64,000 nt of DNA from Buchnera aphidicola (Periphyllus lyropictus). Its GTDB lineage: Bacteria; Pseudomonadota; Gammaproteobacteria; Enterobacterales; Enterobacteriaceae. The stretch lies in NCBI RefSeq assembly GCF_024029895.1, contig NZ_CP097457.1:372001-436000 (forward strand). Direction: 5' to 3'. The notes below the pieces were generated by a model. It was not told the origin of the DNA. It did not search any database and saw only the letters and a program-made list of their open reading frames with translations. A program made the position numbers and the translations under genes. Positions within the stretch are counted from its first letter, which is position 1. Every line of letters starts with the position of its first letter. This document shows positions 1-10,153 of the stretch, piece by piece.

Positions 1-447
1 TTAATTAATTAAATTTAAATATATTGTAAAAACAACTTCACATACTAAAAAATTTTTTACAAAAGCATATCCTTGAAATTTAAAAAAATTTTTTATACGA
101 TTTAAAAAAAATACTTTTATTTTTATTTTACTGTTTGGAAATACTAATCTTTTAAATTTAGCTTTTTTTATATAAGTTAAATATTGTAAATTCTTTTGTA
201 AACAAATTTTTGAAATACTTTTTCCGATTAAAATTCCAGAAGATTGCATAATAGATTCAAGAATTAATACACCAGGAAAAATTGATTTTTTTGGGAAATG
301 ACCTAAAAAAAAAAAAAAATCAGAATGAACAAAAAACTCAGAAAATAAATAAGTATTTTTTTTAAATTTTTTTACTTTATCAACAAATAAAAATGGATCA
401 CGATGTGGAATAAAATTTAAAAAATAAGGAAATTTTAAAACACTCAT
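1..447 (-). CDS. fabZ: 3-hydroxyacyl-ACP dehydratase FabZ
   Basis: Dehydrates (3R)-hydroxyacyl-ACP to trans-2-enoyl-ACP in the type II fatty acid elongation cycle (cytoplasm). The 148-residue protein shows the PHRDPFLFVD stretch near residues 14-23 and the hot-dog-fold active-site helix GHFPKKSIFPGVLILES, with the family's catalytic His at 50 and Glu at 64. Length is normal for the family (E. coli about 151). The stop is the first three bases of the window, so the gene is complete. It lies downstream of bamA on the same strand but behind a strong hairpin, so it probably has its own expression. In E. coli skp and lpxD separate bamA from fabZ; here they are adjacent, which implies that those genes were deleted. 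Confidence 0.93.
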   Translation of the reverse strand: MSVLKFPYFLNFIPHRDPFLFVDKVKKFKKNTYLFSEFFVHSDFFFFLGHFPKKSIFPGVLILESIMQSSGILIGKSISKICLQKNLQYLTYIKKAKFKRLVFPNSKIKIKVFFLNRIKNFFKFQGYAFVKNFLVCEVVFTIYLNLIN

Positions 448-486
448 ATAACACCAATAATTAAAAAAATATTTAAATAAAAATAT

Positions 487-529
487 AAAAATTCATCTTA
501 TTTAAATAAAAAAAACAAGATGAATTTTT
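487..529 (-). terminator. intrinsic terminator after bamA
   Basis: A perfect 13-bp inverted repeat, 487-499 against 517-529, with a 17-base loop. On the minus strand it begins with A residues and ends in a T run, the layout of a factor-independent terminator. It sits just past the bamA stop codon and before fabZ. Confidence 0.7.
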
Positions 530-556
530 TAAATATATATAATTTTAAAAAAATAA

Positions 557-3085
557 TTAATTTCCAAAATTTACTTGAAATGTTTGTGTACTATCATTCA
601 TATGTGATCCTGAAGGACTAGAATATGAAAAAGAAATCATACCAAAAGGAGAATGCCATAATAAAGATACACCTGAAGAACAATAAAATTTTAAATTTTT
701 TAACATTGAAAAATTTTCAATATTTGTACTTAAAAAATTATTTTTCCATACATTTCCAAAATCAAAAAAACTTGAAACTCTAAAATTTTTTAAAAAATTA
801 TGTCTTCCATATGGAATTTTTGAAATAAGATCTATATTTGTTACAGAAATCAAATTTCCTTTAGATAAATTATTTTTATTTAAATTTTTTGATTTATTAT
901 CATCAACATTTTTTTTATTATCAACAGATGAACTCATAAAATTTAAAAAATTATTTGGAAGTATCTTTGAAACATTTTCTGCATTAAAACCTCTAACAAA
1001 ACAATTTTTATTAAAATGAAAATTATCAACATTAAGTTCATTTAATTTATTTCCATTTAAAAACATACAACCTAAATAAGAATGAAACATAACTGATAAC
1101 ATAGAATCTATTTTAATTATTGGATAATATTTCTTAACATCAAAAGAAAATTTTAAATAATTTTTTTGTTTAATAGGAAATACAGAATTCATAGAAATAT
1201 TTACATTTGTACCTTTATTAGGAAAAATATGATTATCTAATTTTTTAAAAGATAAAAAATTATTAATATATAAATTTCTTATTGTTTTTCCAGAAATAAT
1301 AGAGTTGTTTTTAGTACCAAAATTTTCTATAAAATCAGAAATTCTATTTATAAAATTTTCTTTTTTAGAAATATATTTATCATTTAAAAATCCTAAAGAA
1401 GAACTAAAAAAACCATATTTTAAAAAAGGAAATTCACAAGAACCTTCTATTCCATAACGAATACTTTTATTATCACTAAAATACTTATTAAAATTAAAAG
1501 CACTATTAAAAATATTATATGTTCTTTCACAAAAATTTTTTAAAAAATTATTTTTAATATTATTTTTAAAATCATTATCATGATTTTTTATATTTAAAAA
1601 TAATGACTCTTTTAAAAGAGTATTTGAATTAGTAAAAAACGGATTTTTATAAATAATTTTAAAAAAAAATTCATCTAAAGATTTAGAAAAATTAATTGAT
1701 AAATTATTACCTACTTTTAAAAAATGGTTTTTATTAAAAATTAAATTATATTTAACTTGATTATTATGAGTGAATCCTGCTCCAAAATGAAAAGTATGAT
1801 CTTTTCTTTCTTTAACATGATAAATCATGTCAAAATAATGAACATTATTTCTTACAGTAGGAACAAATTCAATATTTATATTATTAAAAAAATTTGTTTT
1901 TTTTAAAAATTTTAAATCTTTATTAACAAAAAAATTATTTAAAATTTTATTTTCTTTTTGAAGAAATTTATCTATGAAAAAATTTTTTGTAATTTTTTTA
2001 TTACCTTTAAAAAAAATATTATCTATTACAAATTGATCTTTTTTAGTTATATCAATTAAAAATTTAATAGTTTTTAATTCTTGATCAATAACAGGTTCAA
2101 AAATAATTTCAGAGTTAAAATAACCATTTTTTGACAAAATTTTCTGAATTTTATTATTTAATTTTATAAGATGATCAATATTATATACACTATTAAATTT
2201 TACATATGATGAAAAATCAAAATCTTTTAATAAAGTAAAATTTTTATCTTTTAAAGATACGTCAGAAATAGTATATTTATTTCCTTCATATATTTTTAAA
2301 ATAACATCAACATGTTTTTTATGATGAAAATAATTTAAATTAGTATCGATTATATCAAAATTTATATATCCTTGAGTATTATAAAAATGATATAAAGTTT
2401 TTAAATCTTCTTGTAAATCTTTAATATCATATTTTTTTTCCATAAAATTATCTAATAAAGATGTTTTTTTATTAAAATTAAATAAAGAAAAAATTTCTTT
2501 TGAAGAAAATTTTTTATTACCTACGATATATAAATTATCAATTTTAGTAGATTTATTTTCATGAATAATTATTTCTAATTGTTCTAAATTATTTTTTTTA
2601 ATATTTTTTTTAAATATAATTTTTACATTATTTTTTAAAACATTTGAATAATATTCAAAAATTTTATCTTTAAATACAGCTATATTTTTTTCATCAAAAA
2701 AAGAATTTTCATAAATATTTGAAGCTTGTAAAATTTCTTTAATAGAATTATCATCTATAAATCTATTACCATAAAAACGTAATTTTGATAAAATAGGAAA
2801 TTCTTCTAGCAAGAAAGTAATTTTATCATCTGATCGAGAAACCTGTACTTTTTTAAATTTCTTATTAGAATAAAAGTTTTTTATACTATCTTGTATATCT
2901 TGTTTTGAACAATATTCATTTTCAGAAAAAGTTAAACAACTTAAAGCTTCTTTTTTAGAAACGTTATGCAAACCTTGAATTTCTATATTTTTAAATAAAA
3001 AATTATCACAAGCATAAGAAAAATCTGTATTAAAAATTAATAAAAATATAAAAAATAAATTTCTTAATCTTATTTGATTATACAT
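557..3085 (-). CDS. bamA: outer-membrane assembly factor BamA
   Basis: Core of the BAM complex that folds beta-barrel proteins into the outer membrane. The 842-residue protein starts with a hydrophobic signal sequence (about residues 7-25, probable cleavage after FSYA). A long periplasmic part consistent with repeated POTRA domains follows (from about 30 to 420), then a C-terminal 16-strand barrel domain. The family's VRGF motif is present as FVRGFNAENV in the barrel. It is slightly longer than E. coli BamA (810), with a low-complexity N/K-rich insertion near residues 725-745. Oddity: the C-terminus is FQVNFGN, two residues short of the E. coli FQFNIGKTW end, so the usual terminal aromatic residue of the beta-signal is missing. 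Confidence 0.95.
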   Translation of the reverse strand: MYNQIRLRNLFFIFLLIFNTDFSYACDNFLFKNIEIQGLHNVSKKEALSCLTFSENEYCSKQDIQDSIKNFYSNKKFKKVQVSRSDDKITFLLEEFPILSKLRFYGNRFIDDNSIKEILQASNIYENSFFDEKNIAVFKDKIFEYYSNVLKNNVKIIFKKNIKKNNLEQLEIIIHENKSTKIDNLYIVGNKKFSSKEIFSLFNFNKKTSLLDNFMEKKYDIKDLQEDLKTLYHFYNTQGYINFDIIDTNLNYFHHKKHVDVILKIYEGNKYTISDVSLKDKNFTLLKDFDFSSYVKFNSVYNIDHLIKLNNKIQKILSKNGYFNSEIIFEPVIDQELKTIKFLIDITKKDQFVIDNIFFKGNKKITKNFFIDKFLQKENKILNNFFVNKDLKFLKKTNFFNNINIEFVPTVRNNVHYFDMIYHVKERKDHTFHFGAGFTHNNQVKYNLIFNKNHFLKVGNNLSINFSKSLDEFFFKIIYKNPFFTNSNTLLKESLFLNIKNHDNDFKNNIKNNFLKNFCERTYNIFNSAFNFNKYFSDNKSIRYGIEGSCEFPFLKYGFFSSSLGFLNDKYISKKENFINRISDFIENFGTKNNSIISGKTIRNLYINNFLSFKKLDNHIFPNKGTNVNISMNSVFPIKQKNYLKFSFDVKKYYPIIKIDSMLSVMFHSYLGCMFLNGNKLNELNVDNFHFNKNCFVRGFNAENVSKILPNNFLNFMSSSVDNKKNVDDNKSKNLNKNNLSKGNLISVTNIDLISKIPYGRHNFLKNFRVSSFFDFGNVWKNNFLSTNIENFSMLKNLKFYCSSGVSLLWHSPFGMISFSYSSPSGSHMNDSTQTFQVNFGN

Positions 3086-3497
3086 TTTTTTAAAGAAAAC
3101 CTCGTTAATAATAAATTTAATTTTAAAAAATATAAGATAATTTTTAAAAAATATAAACTTTTTATGAATATAAAAAAAAATTTTTTAAATCTTATACATT
3201 ATTAAATTTTTTAAAAAAACATAATAATAAATATTGTACAATAAATAGTATTTTTTACAAATTTTAATTTTAAATTTTTAAAAAAAAATTTAAAAATATT
3301 TTTATTTTTTATTTTTATATTATCTATTTTTTAATTTTATTAAATAAATATAAATTTAGAAATTTATTTATAATTAAAAAAAAAGAAAATAAAAAAAAAA
3401 AAAAATAAAATACATTATCTATTCTAAAAAAATAATGTATTTTATAAAATATTTAATTAAATCTATATTCATAAAAAACATTTTTTTATTGAATTTT
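3086..3497. other. gene-free interval, probable deletion site
   Basis: 412 bases between bamA and frr, nearly all A/T, with no open frame that I recognise. In E. coli and the Buchnera genomes I recall, dxr and uppS (and in E. coli also cdsA and rseP) lie here. I could not recognise any remnant of them. The only structured element is the hairpin at 3407-3443 next to frr. Confidence 0.6.
3407..3443 (-). terminator. intrinsic terminator of the rpsB-tsf-pyrH-frr cluster
   Basis: A perfect 12-bp stem, 3407-3418 with 3432-3443, and a 13-base loop. Read on the minus strand it is followed by about 15 T residues (the A run at 3391-3405). It lies 55 bases after the frr stop codon and would end transcripts from rpsB through frr. 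Confidence 0.75.
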
Positions 3498-4055
3498 TTA
3501 AAAATTTAATAATTCTTTTTTTTTTAATTGTAATAAACTATCAATTTTTTTAATATAAGAATTAGTTAATAACTGAATATCATATTTATGTTTTTTTTTT
3601 TCATTTTTTCCTATATTTATGTCTTTTGAAATTTTTTTTACTTCATCATTTGCCTTTCTTCTAACTAATCTAATACAAATTTTACTTTTTTCTGAACTTT
3701 CATGAACTATTTTAATTAAATTTTTTCTTCTTTCTTCTGTTAATTGAGGTATTGGAACTCTAATTATTTCATCAGAAATAATTGGATTTAATCCTAAATT
3801 AGAACTAATAATAGATTTTTCTATATTTTTATTTGAATTTTTATCAAAAGAATGAACTCTTAAAGTTCTAGAATCTTCTATAGTAATATTAGAAATAGTT
3901 CCTAAAGAAACTTTTTTATTATAATATTCTACAGGTAAATCTTTTAATAAATCTGGAGAAGCTCTTCCTGTTCTTAAACGATTAATAGATAAAATAAAAT
4001 TATTTACACATATTTTCATTTTCTTTTTAGTTTTTTCTATAATATTTTTTATCAT
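3498..4055 (-). CDS. frr: ribosome recycling factor
   Basis: Splits post-termination ribosomes together with EF-G. The 185-residue length equals that of E. coli RRF. The conserved RTGRASPDLL segment is at 28-37, and the second conserved helix VPIPQLTEERRKNL is at 101-114, followed by the basic RLVRRKANDEVKK stretch near 130. It is the last gene of the rpsB-tsf-pyrH-frr cluster and precedes a strong terminator. Confidence 0.97.
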   Translation of the reverse strand: MIKNIIEKTKKKMKICVNNFILSINRLRTGRASPDLLKDLPVEYYNKKVSLGTISNITIEDSRTLRVHSFDKNSNKNIEKSIISSNLGLNPIISDEIIRVPIPQLTEERRKNLIKIVHESSEKSKICIRLVRRKANDEVKKISKDINIGKNEKKKHKYDIQLLTNSYIKKIDSLLQLKKKELLNF

Positions 4056-4156
4056 TTTAAACTCTACTTTTTTTTAGAAAAAATATTAAAATTTTTTAAT
4101 ATAAACTTTTAAAAATTTTCTTAAATAATTAATTCTCTAATTTATAAAAGTATTTT

Positions 4157-4885
4157 TTAATTAATTAAAGTTCCTTCACTAACTCCAGTAATTATTCTAT
4201 ATAACGCTCCAGGTTTATTTATATTAAAAACACATATTGGTAATTTATAATCTCTTGCTAATGAAAATGCAGATAAATCCATAATTTTTAATTCTTTCTT
4301 TAATACTTCTTTATAGCTTAATTTAGAATATAAAATAGCATTATTATTTTTTTTTGGATCGGATGTATAAACACCATCTACTAAAGTTCCCTTTAAAACA
4401 ATATCAGCATGAACTTCAATCGCTCTTAAACAAGCTGCAGAATCTGTAGTAAAAAATGGATTTCCTATTCCAGCAGAAAAAATTACAACTATTTTTTTTG
4501 ATAACAAATTAATCGCTCTACTCCAATTATAAATTTCACAAATTCCATTTAATGGAATAGCTGACATCAATTCAGTTTTAATATTCATTTTATTCATAGA
4601 ATTATTAATCGCTAAACCATTTATAACTGTAGAAAGCATACCAATATGATCTGAAACTACTCGGTTAATTCCCATTTTTTGAAGTTGACTACCTCGAAAT
4701 AAATTTCCTGCACCTATTACAATACCTAATTCAATATTCAAATCAATAATTCTTTTTATTTCTTTAGATAAAAAATCTAAAGATTTAATATGAATTTTAG
4801 AACTTCCATTAATATCAATTAATGATTCTCCACTTAATTTTAATAATACTCTAGTATACTTAATTGAATTCTTAACTTTGTTCAT
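4157..4885 (-). CDS. pyrH: uridylate kinase
   Basis: Phosphorylates UMP to UDP, which feeds RNA synthesis. The 242-residue amino-acid-kinase fold shows LKLSGESL at 15-22, the glycine-rich GAGNLFRG at 58-65 and the [15 protein letters not shown] nucleotide-site segment near 137-151. Length matches E. coli (241). It lies between tsf and frr as in other gammaproteobacteria, with about 100-base spacers on both sides, so the cluster is looser than in E. coli. Confidence 0.97.
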   Translation of the reverse strand: MNKVKNSIKYTRVLLKLSGESLIDINGSSKIHIKSLDFLSKEIKRIIDLNIELGIVIGAGNLFRGSQLQKMGINRVVSDHIGMLSTVINGLAINNSMNKMNIKTELMSAIPLNGICEIYNWSRAINLLSKKIVVIFSAGIGNPFFTTDSAACLRAIEVHADIVLKGTLVDGVYTSDPKKNNNAILYSKLSYKEVLKKELKIMDLSAFSLARDYKLPICVFNINKPGALYRIITGVSEGTLIN

Positions 4886-5005
4886 ATATAAAAACCTATA
4901 ATACCAATATTTTATAAATAATAAATATATAAAAAATTATACTTAAAAAAATTTACTTCAAAATTATAAAACATTATAAAAAATTATAAAAATTAATTTA
5001 ATAAT

Positions 5006-5803
5006 TTATATTATTAATTCACCAACTTCAAAACGAGCAAAATTATTTAATTTAATACTATTTTCTAATAAATATTGTTCAACCGTTTTTTTTGGATCGA
5101 TTACAAAAGATTGTTTAATAAGAGATATTTCACTAATAAATTTATTCATTCTTCCAATAACGATTTTTTTTGCTATAGAAATTGATTTTCCAGTTTGTAA
5201 AGAACGAGATAACTGAATTTTTTTTTCTTTAGATATAATATCTTTAGGGATATTTTCAGGATTTAAATATAAAGGTTTTTTTGCTGCTATATGCATGGAA
5301 ATATATTTTATTAAATTATTATCATTTGAATTACTTTTTAATAAAACACCAATTTTAGAACGATGTATATATGAATGTATAAATTCTCCAGAAATTATTA
5401 AAAATTTAGAAATATTAATATTCTCTCCGAAAATTGAAATTAAATTTAAACGCTTAGATTCAAATAAATCTCTTAAAATATTAATATCTGTAATTTTTTT
5501 TAATAAAGATTGTAAAACAATTTCATTTCCAAATTTAATAAAATTTTTATCTTTTTCAACAAAATCTGTTTCACAATTTAATTCTAACATTGCTCCTATA
5601 TTATTTTTTATTTTAATAAAAATAGATCCCTGCAAAGTTTTTCTAGAAATTTTATTTAATGCTTTAGCTTTTCCTTTTTCTCTTAAATAATCAATAGAAT
5701 AATTCAAATTATTTTTATTTTTTAATAATGCTTTCTTACAATCTAATATTCCAACTCCAGTTATTGATCTTAACTTTTTTATCAAATCAGTTAAAATTAT
5801 CAT
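5006..5803 (-). CDS. tsf: elongation factor Ts
   Basis: Nucleotide-exchange factor for EF-Tu. The N-terminal UBA-like domain carries TGVGILDCKKAL at about 15-26, and the ELNCETDFV signature follows near residue 80. I place the start at the ATG whose first base is 5803, because the product then begins MIILTDLIKKLR like the E. coli protein and an AAGG ribosome-binding site lies about 7 bases upstream. The in-frame ATG 15 bases earlier would include that site. The result is 265 residues against 283 in E. coli, so the C-terminal half is slightly shortened. Confidence 0.95.
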   Translation of the reverse strand: MIILTDLIKKLRSITGVGILDCKKALLKNKNNLNYSIDYLREKGKAKALNKISRKTLQGSIFIKIKNNIGAMLELNCETDFVEKDKNFIKFGNEIVLQSLLKKITDINILRDLFESKRLNLISIFGENINISKFLIISGEFIHSYIHRSKIGVLLKSNSNDNNLIKYISMHIAAKKPLYLNPENIPKDIISKEKKIQLSRSLQTGKSISIAKKIVIGRMNKFISEISLIKQSFVIDPKKTVEQYLLENSIKLNNFARFEVGELII

Positions 5804-5965
5804 AAAATACCTTTTCATATAAAATAAATTTAAAAGAAAAAGAAAAAAAATTTCTTAAAAATAAAAAATTAAAAAAGAAAATAAAAGTTTTTAAAAAAAT
5901 TTTTATTTAAGAATAAATTAGAAAAAAATTATAAAAAATAATAATTAAATAATTATAGTTTAAAA

Positions 5966-6652
5966 CTAAAAAAATTTTTTCTTTTCTTTAATAACAGAAA
6001 CAATTGTATTTAAATAAAAACTTACAGATCTGATAGCGTCATCGTTACCAGGAATAATATAATTAATTCCATCAGGATTAGAATTAGTATCTACAATAGA
6101 AAATACAGGAATATTTAAATTATTCGCCTCTTTAATTGCAATGTGTTCATAATCAGCATCAATAACAAATAAACAATCTGGAATACCTCCCATATTTTTT
6201 ATTCCACCTAAACTATTTTCTAACTTAGATAATTTTCTAGAACGAATTAAACCTTCTTTTTTTGTAAGTTTTTTAAACGTTCCATCCTGAGATTGAATTT
6301 CTAAAGCTTTTAAATATTGTATAGATTGTCTTACTGTTTTCCAATTAGTTAACATTCCTCCTAACCAACGATGATTTACATAATATTGATTACAAAGCAA
6401 AGCAGATTTTTTTATTAATAAACTTGCTGCTTTTTTTGTTCCTACAAATAATATTTTTCCTCTTTTTGAATGAATTTTTTTTAATTCAAATAAAGCACTT
6501 TTAAACATAGGTAAAGTTTTTTCTAAATTTATAATATGAATTTTATTATGTGAACCAAAAATAAACGGTTTCATTTTAGGATTCCAATATCGTGTTTGAT
6601 GACCAAAATGAACACCTGCTTTTAGCATTTCTTTCATAGAAATATTTATCAT
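5966..6652 (-). CDS. rpsB: 30S ribosomal protein S2
   Basis: Small-subunit protein that binds at the head-body junction of 16S rRNA. The 228-residue sequence starts with [16 protein letters not shown] near residue 5, followed by the [11 protein letters not shown] segment. Other family blocks include [13 protein letters not shown] near 92 and the [11 protein letters not shown] block. E. coli S2 is 241 residues; the loss is at the C-terminus, which ends in a short lysine-rich tail. It is first in the rpsB-tsf-pyrH-frr cluster and divergent from map. Confidence 0.97.
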   Translation of the reverse strand: MINISMKEMLKAGVHFGHQTRYWNPKMKPFIFGSHNKIHIINLEKTLPMFKSALFELKKIHSKRGKILFVGTKKAASLLIKKSALLCNQYYVNHRWLGGMLTNWKTVRQSIQYLKALEIQSQDGTFKKLTKKEGLIRSRKLSKLENSLGGIKNMGGIPDCLFVIDADYEHIAIKEANNLNIPVFSIVDTNSNPDGINYIIPGNDDAIRSVSFYLNTIVSVIKEKKKFF

Positions 6653-6886
6653 TTTAACCCTTAATATTTAAATAAATAAATTTTATAGTTTTTTAAAAAA
6701 TTTCAAAAAATAATGTCTATAACTTTTTATATATTATATATATTTAATTTATTTAAAATACATTTTTGAAAAATATATTTTTTTAATATTAAATTTCAAA
6801 TATATATATATTATAATTAACTAAAAAATTTAAAATAAATAAAAAATTTTAAAAAATTTAAAAAAAATAAAATAAAGGAATAAAAA

Positions 6887-7657
6887 ATGATAATTATAAA
6901 AAATAAATTTGACATTAAAAAAATGATTGAAGTTGGAAAATTAACAGCAAACGTTTTAGATATGATAAAAAAATATATTGTTCCAGGAATTAATACAAAT
7001 GAAATTAATGATATATGTCAAGATTATATTGTAAAAAAACAAAAATTAATATCAGCATGTTTAGGATACAAAGGTTATCCAAAATCTACATGTATTTCTG
7101 TAAATGACGTTGTATGTCATGGAATTCCAAATAAAAAAACTATATTAAAAAAAGGAGATATTTTAAATATTGATATTTCATTAATAAAAGATGGATATTT
7201 TGGAGATTCTTCTAAAATGTTTATAGTTGAAAAATGCTCTAATATAGCTAAAAAACTATGTCAAATAACTTTAAAAAGTTTATACTCAGCCATTAAAATA
7301 ATTAAACCTGGAATAAGGATAGGAAAAATAGGAAAAGTAATTGAAAAAATAGCAAAAAAAAATAGATTTTCAGTTGTTCGAGAATATTGCGGACATGGAA
7401 TTGGAAAAAATTTTCATGAAAAACCTTACATTTTACATTATAAAAGTAAAAATAAAGGAATATATTTAAAAGAAGGAATGATATTTACTATTGAACCTAT
7501 GATTAATGTAGGAAAAAGAAACATATTTTGTGATAAAGATAAATGGACAGTAAGAACAAAAGATAAAAGTTTATCTGCACAATATGAACACACAATATTA
7601 GTAACAAAAAATGGATATAAAGTATTAACACTAAGAAAAAATGAAAAAATAAAATAA
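6887..7657 (+). CDS. map: methionine aminopeptidase
   Basis: Removes the initiator methionine from new proteins. The 256-residue pita-bread enzyme has all five metal ligands expected for the family: Asp96, Asp107, His170, Glu203 and Glu234, plus His78 of the substrate site. The ATG has an AAGGA ribosome-binding site 8 bases upstream. It is divergent from rpsB, as in E. coli, and is followed by dapD after 58 bases. Confidence 0.97.
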   Translation: MIIIKNKFDIKKMIEVGKLTANVLDMIKKYIVPGINTNEINDICQDYIVKKQKLISACLGYKGYPKSTCISVNDVVCHGIPNKKTILKKGDILNIDISLIKDGYFGDSSKMFIVEKCSNIAKKLCQITLKSLYSAIKIIKPGIRIGKIGKVIEKIAKKNRFSVVREYCGHGIGKNFHEKPYILHYKSKNKGIYLKEGMIFTIEPMINVGKRNIFCDKDKWTVRTKDKSLSAQYEHTILVTKNGYKVLTLRKNEKIK

Positions 7658-7715
7658 AATATTAAAAAACATAAAAATATATAAAATAAAAATTATTTTA
7701 ATAAAGAGAAAAAAA

Positions 7716-8540
7716 ATGAAAGAAATAAAAAAAATTATAAAAATAGCATTTGAAAATAAAAATAAAAAAGAATTTAATAAAAATGATAAAAAAATAATTG
7801 ATAGCATAAAATTAATTATTAATATGTTAAATGAAGGAAAAATAAGAGTTTCTGAAAAAATTAATAATATTTGGATTACTCATCAATGGATAAAAAAAGC
7901 TATATTATTATTTTTATATCTAAAAAAAAATAAAATATTTAATGGAAATTTCAATATGTACTATGACAAAATTCCATTAAAATATAAAAATTATAATGAA
8001 AAAAAATTTAAAAAAGAAAAAATTAGAACAGTTCCTAATTCAATTGTTCGATATGGATCATATATTGAAAAAAATACAATTTTAATGCCTTGTTTTATAA
8101 ACATAGGAGCTTATATTGGAAATAATAGTATGATTGATACATGGTCTACAATAGGATCTTGCGCGCAAATTGGAAAAAACGTTCATATATCTGGAGGGGT
8201 AGGAATAGGAGGAGTTTTAGAACCATTACAAAACAATCCAACAATTATTGAAGATAATTGTTTTATAGGAGCTCGATCTGAAATTGTAGAAGGTGTAATA
8301 ATAGAAAAAGGATCAGTAATATCTATGGGTGTATTTATTGGAAAAAGTACAAAAATTTATGACCGAACAAAAGATAAAATATATTATGGAAGAGTACCAA
8401 AAAATTCTGTAGTCGTACCTGGAAATCTTTTTTCAAAAAATAAAAAATATAGTTTATATAGTGCAATAATTGTTAAAAAAGTAGATTCTAAAACTTTAAA
8501 AAAAGTAGAAATTAATAACCTACTTAGAAATTCTGATTAA
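7716..8540 (+). CDS. dapD: tetrahydrodipicolinate N-succinyltransferase
   Basis: Transfers succinyl from succinyl-CoA to tetrahydrodipicolinate in the lysine/diaminopimelate pathway. The 274-residue length equals that of E. coli DapD. The C-terminal half is a left-handed beta-helix of hexapeptide repeats, with the signature blocks [19 protein letters not shown] and [12 protein letters not shown]. Since the mur genes are missing from their usual place in this window, the pathway here more likely supplies lysine for the host and the symbiont than diaminopimelate for peptidoglycan; that is inference. Confidence 0.96.
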   Translation: MKEIKKIIKIAFENKNKKEFNKNDKKIIDSIKLIINMLNEGKIRVSEKINNIWITHQWIKKAILLFLYLKKNKIFNGNFNMYYDKIPLKYKNYNEKKFKKEKIRTVPNSIVRYGSYIEKNTILMPCFINIGAYIGNNSMIDTWSTIGSCAQIGKNVHISGGVGIGGVLEPLQNNPTIIEDNCFIGARSEIVEGVIIEKGSVISMGVFIGKSTKIYDRTKDKIYYGRVPKNSVVVPGNLFSKNKKYSLYSAIIVKKVDSKTLKKVEINNLLRNSD

Positions 8541-8569
8541 ATATTATTTATATTTATAAAAATTTATTA

Positions 8570-8648
8570 TTTTTTACCGCCCAAAAAAAAAAAAAAATAA
8601 AAATCAAAAAAATAGAAAATAGAAAAATGGGCGGAAAAATATTTTTTT
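8570..8648 (+). terminator. GC-rich terminator after dapD
   Basis: CCGCCCA at 8577-8583 pairs with TGGGCGG at 8628-8634. The stem extends by five or six A-T pairs past a single bulged A at 8576 (T run 8570-8575, A run 8635-8639). A T run follows at 8642-8648 on the plus strand, which fits termination of dapD. The loop is long (44 bases) and almost pure A. This is by far the most GC-rich intergenic motif in the window. The reverse direction (degP) lacks a T run. Confidence 0.6.
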
Positions 8649-8650
8649 AA

Positions 8651-10153
8651 CTAAATAGTAAAAAAATATATTTTATTTTTTCTCATTACCTCTAATACAA
8701 CATAATTTTTGTTAAGAGATAAAGATTTTTTAAAATCATAAATATTAGCAACTTTATGAAAATTTACTCCAATAATAATATCATTAACTCTTAATCCTAA
8801 CATATGAGAATAACTATTAGGTAAAAAACTATTTACTATTATTCCTTTAACTTTTGGACAAAATAATTTTTCCTTTTTCTTATTATTTAATTTATTTTTT
8901 AATTTTTTTCTATCATAAATTGAAAATATTGAATTACTTAATTTATAATGTAAATGCCCACCATAATAAAAAATTTTTTTCTTACCACCTAATCTTACTT
9001 TTATATTTAAAAATTTAAAATTTCTATATAATTGAAAAGACATCACATCATTTTTAAAATGTGTACTTAATTCTACTTTTAAAAAAGTAGAATTTAAAAT
9101 AGGAATATTAGATAAAGAAACTAAAATATCTCCTGGTTTTAAACCAAATTTTTCTGCAGAAGAACCTTTTTCTACGGAATTAATTAATACTCCTTTATCA
9201 TAAGGAATTTTAAAAGATTTAAAATTTTCTGATTCAAAATCAGAAAATTTTATACCTAATTTACCTAAATTTAAATTACCAAATTTTAATATTTGAGAAG
9301 AAAAACGATAAACCGAATTACTTGGAATAGAAAAACCAATTCCAATATTTCCGCTATAATCATTATCACCAGATAAAATAGATGCATTAATTCCTATTAA
9401 TTCACCATTTAAATTAACTAAAGGACCCCCTGAATTTCCATGATTAATAGCAGCATCAGTTTGAATATAATTATCGAAATAATTATCTTCATGAATTATT
9501 CTATGTAATGCTGAAACTATACCTATAGAAACAGAATTTTTTAAATTATAAGGACTTCCAATGGCAACACAATAATCTCCTACATTAACATCGTTAGAAT
9601 TAGCTATTTTTATAGAAGATAAATTTTTAGAATTAATTAAACGTAACATAGCTAAATCCATTTTTTTACTTTCTCCAACAATTTTAGCTAAATACTCTCT
9701 TCCGTCTGTTAAAATTACTATTATTCTGTCTGCATTACTAATAACATGATAATTAGTTATTACATAAGCATTATCAGAATCAACAATTACTCCAGATCCT
9801 AATTTTTTCATTTTATTAGAACTTATAGAATAATTTTTATTAATTTTATCAATACCTTTAACATCAATAAAGTTATTAAATTCAGAAACATTTTTATTAT
9901 TTAAAATATCTGTATTATTAATATTAAATAAATAATTATAATAATATCCATGATATTCAAGATGATATTCAGTTAATACTCGAACTACAGAGGGCATAAT
10001 TTTTTTTAGCATAGGAGATAAATTTAAATTATCAGATTTAAAACTTTTTTCTAAATCAAAAAAACCTTTACACTCAGCTACTTTAGAAGAAATTATACTT
10101 ATAAAGAATAAAATAGCTATAACCCAAAATTTTAAAGAATATTTTTTTTTCAT
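8651..10153 (-). CDS. degP: periplasmic serine protease/chaperone DegP (HtrA)
   Basis: Degrades or holds misfolded envelope proteins. The 500-residue protein begins with a signal sequence (about 1-28). The trypsin-like domain carries the catalytic triad His136 (TNYHVIS), Asp166 (KMDLAML) and Ser241 (GNSGGPL). Two PDZ-like regions follow, at about 290-380 and 430-495; the second is degenerate. It is somewhat longer than E. coli DegP (474 with signal) because of an N/K-rich insert near 75-112, in the region of the regulatory LA loop. DegQ is an alternative name, but Buchnera genomes keep the degP locus beside dapD. Confidence 0.94.
   Translation of the reverse strand: MKKKYSLKFWVIAILFFISIISSKVAECKGFFDLEKSFKSDNLNLSPMLKKIMPSVVRVLTEYHLEYHGYYYNYLFNINNTDILNNKNVSEFNNFIDVKGIDKINKNYSISSNKMKKLGSGVIVDSDNAYVITNYHVISNADRIIVILTDGREYLAKIVGESKKMDLAMLRLINSKNLSSIKIANSNDVNVGDYCVAIGSPYNLKNSVSIGIVSALHRIIHEDNYFDNYIQTDAAINHGNSGGPLVNLNGELIGINASILSGDNDYSGNIGIGFSIPSNSVYRFSSQILKFGNLNLGKLGIKFSDFESENFKSFKIPYDKGVLINSVEKGSSAEKFGLKPGDILVSLSNIPILNSTFLKVELSTHFKNDVMSFQLYRNFKFLNIKVRLGGKKKIFYYGGHLHYKLSNSIFSIYDRKKLKNKLNNKKKEKLFCPKVKGIIVNSFLPNSYSHMLGLRVNDIIIGVNFHKVANIYDFKKSLSLNKNYVVLEVMRKNKIYFFTI

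Noticed and set aside
5295-5690. 131-codon plus-strand frame opposite tsf
   Set aside because: Mirror of a conserved gene; tsf has clear family motifs and this frame has none.
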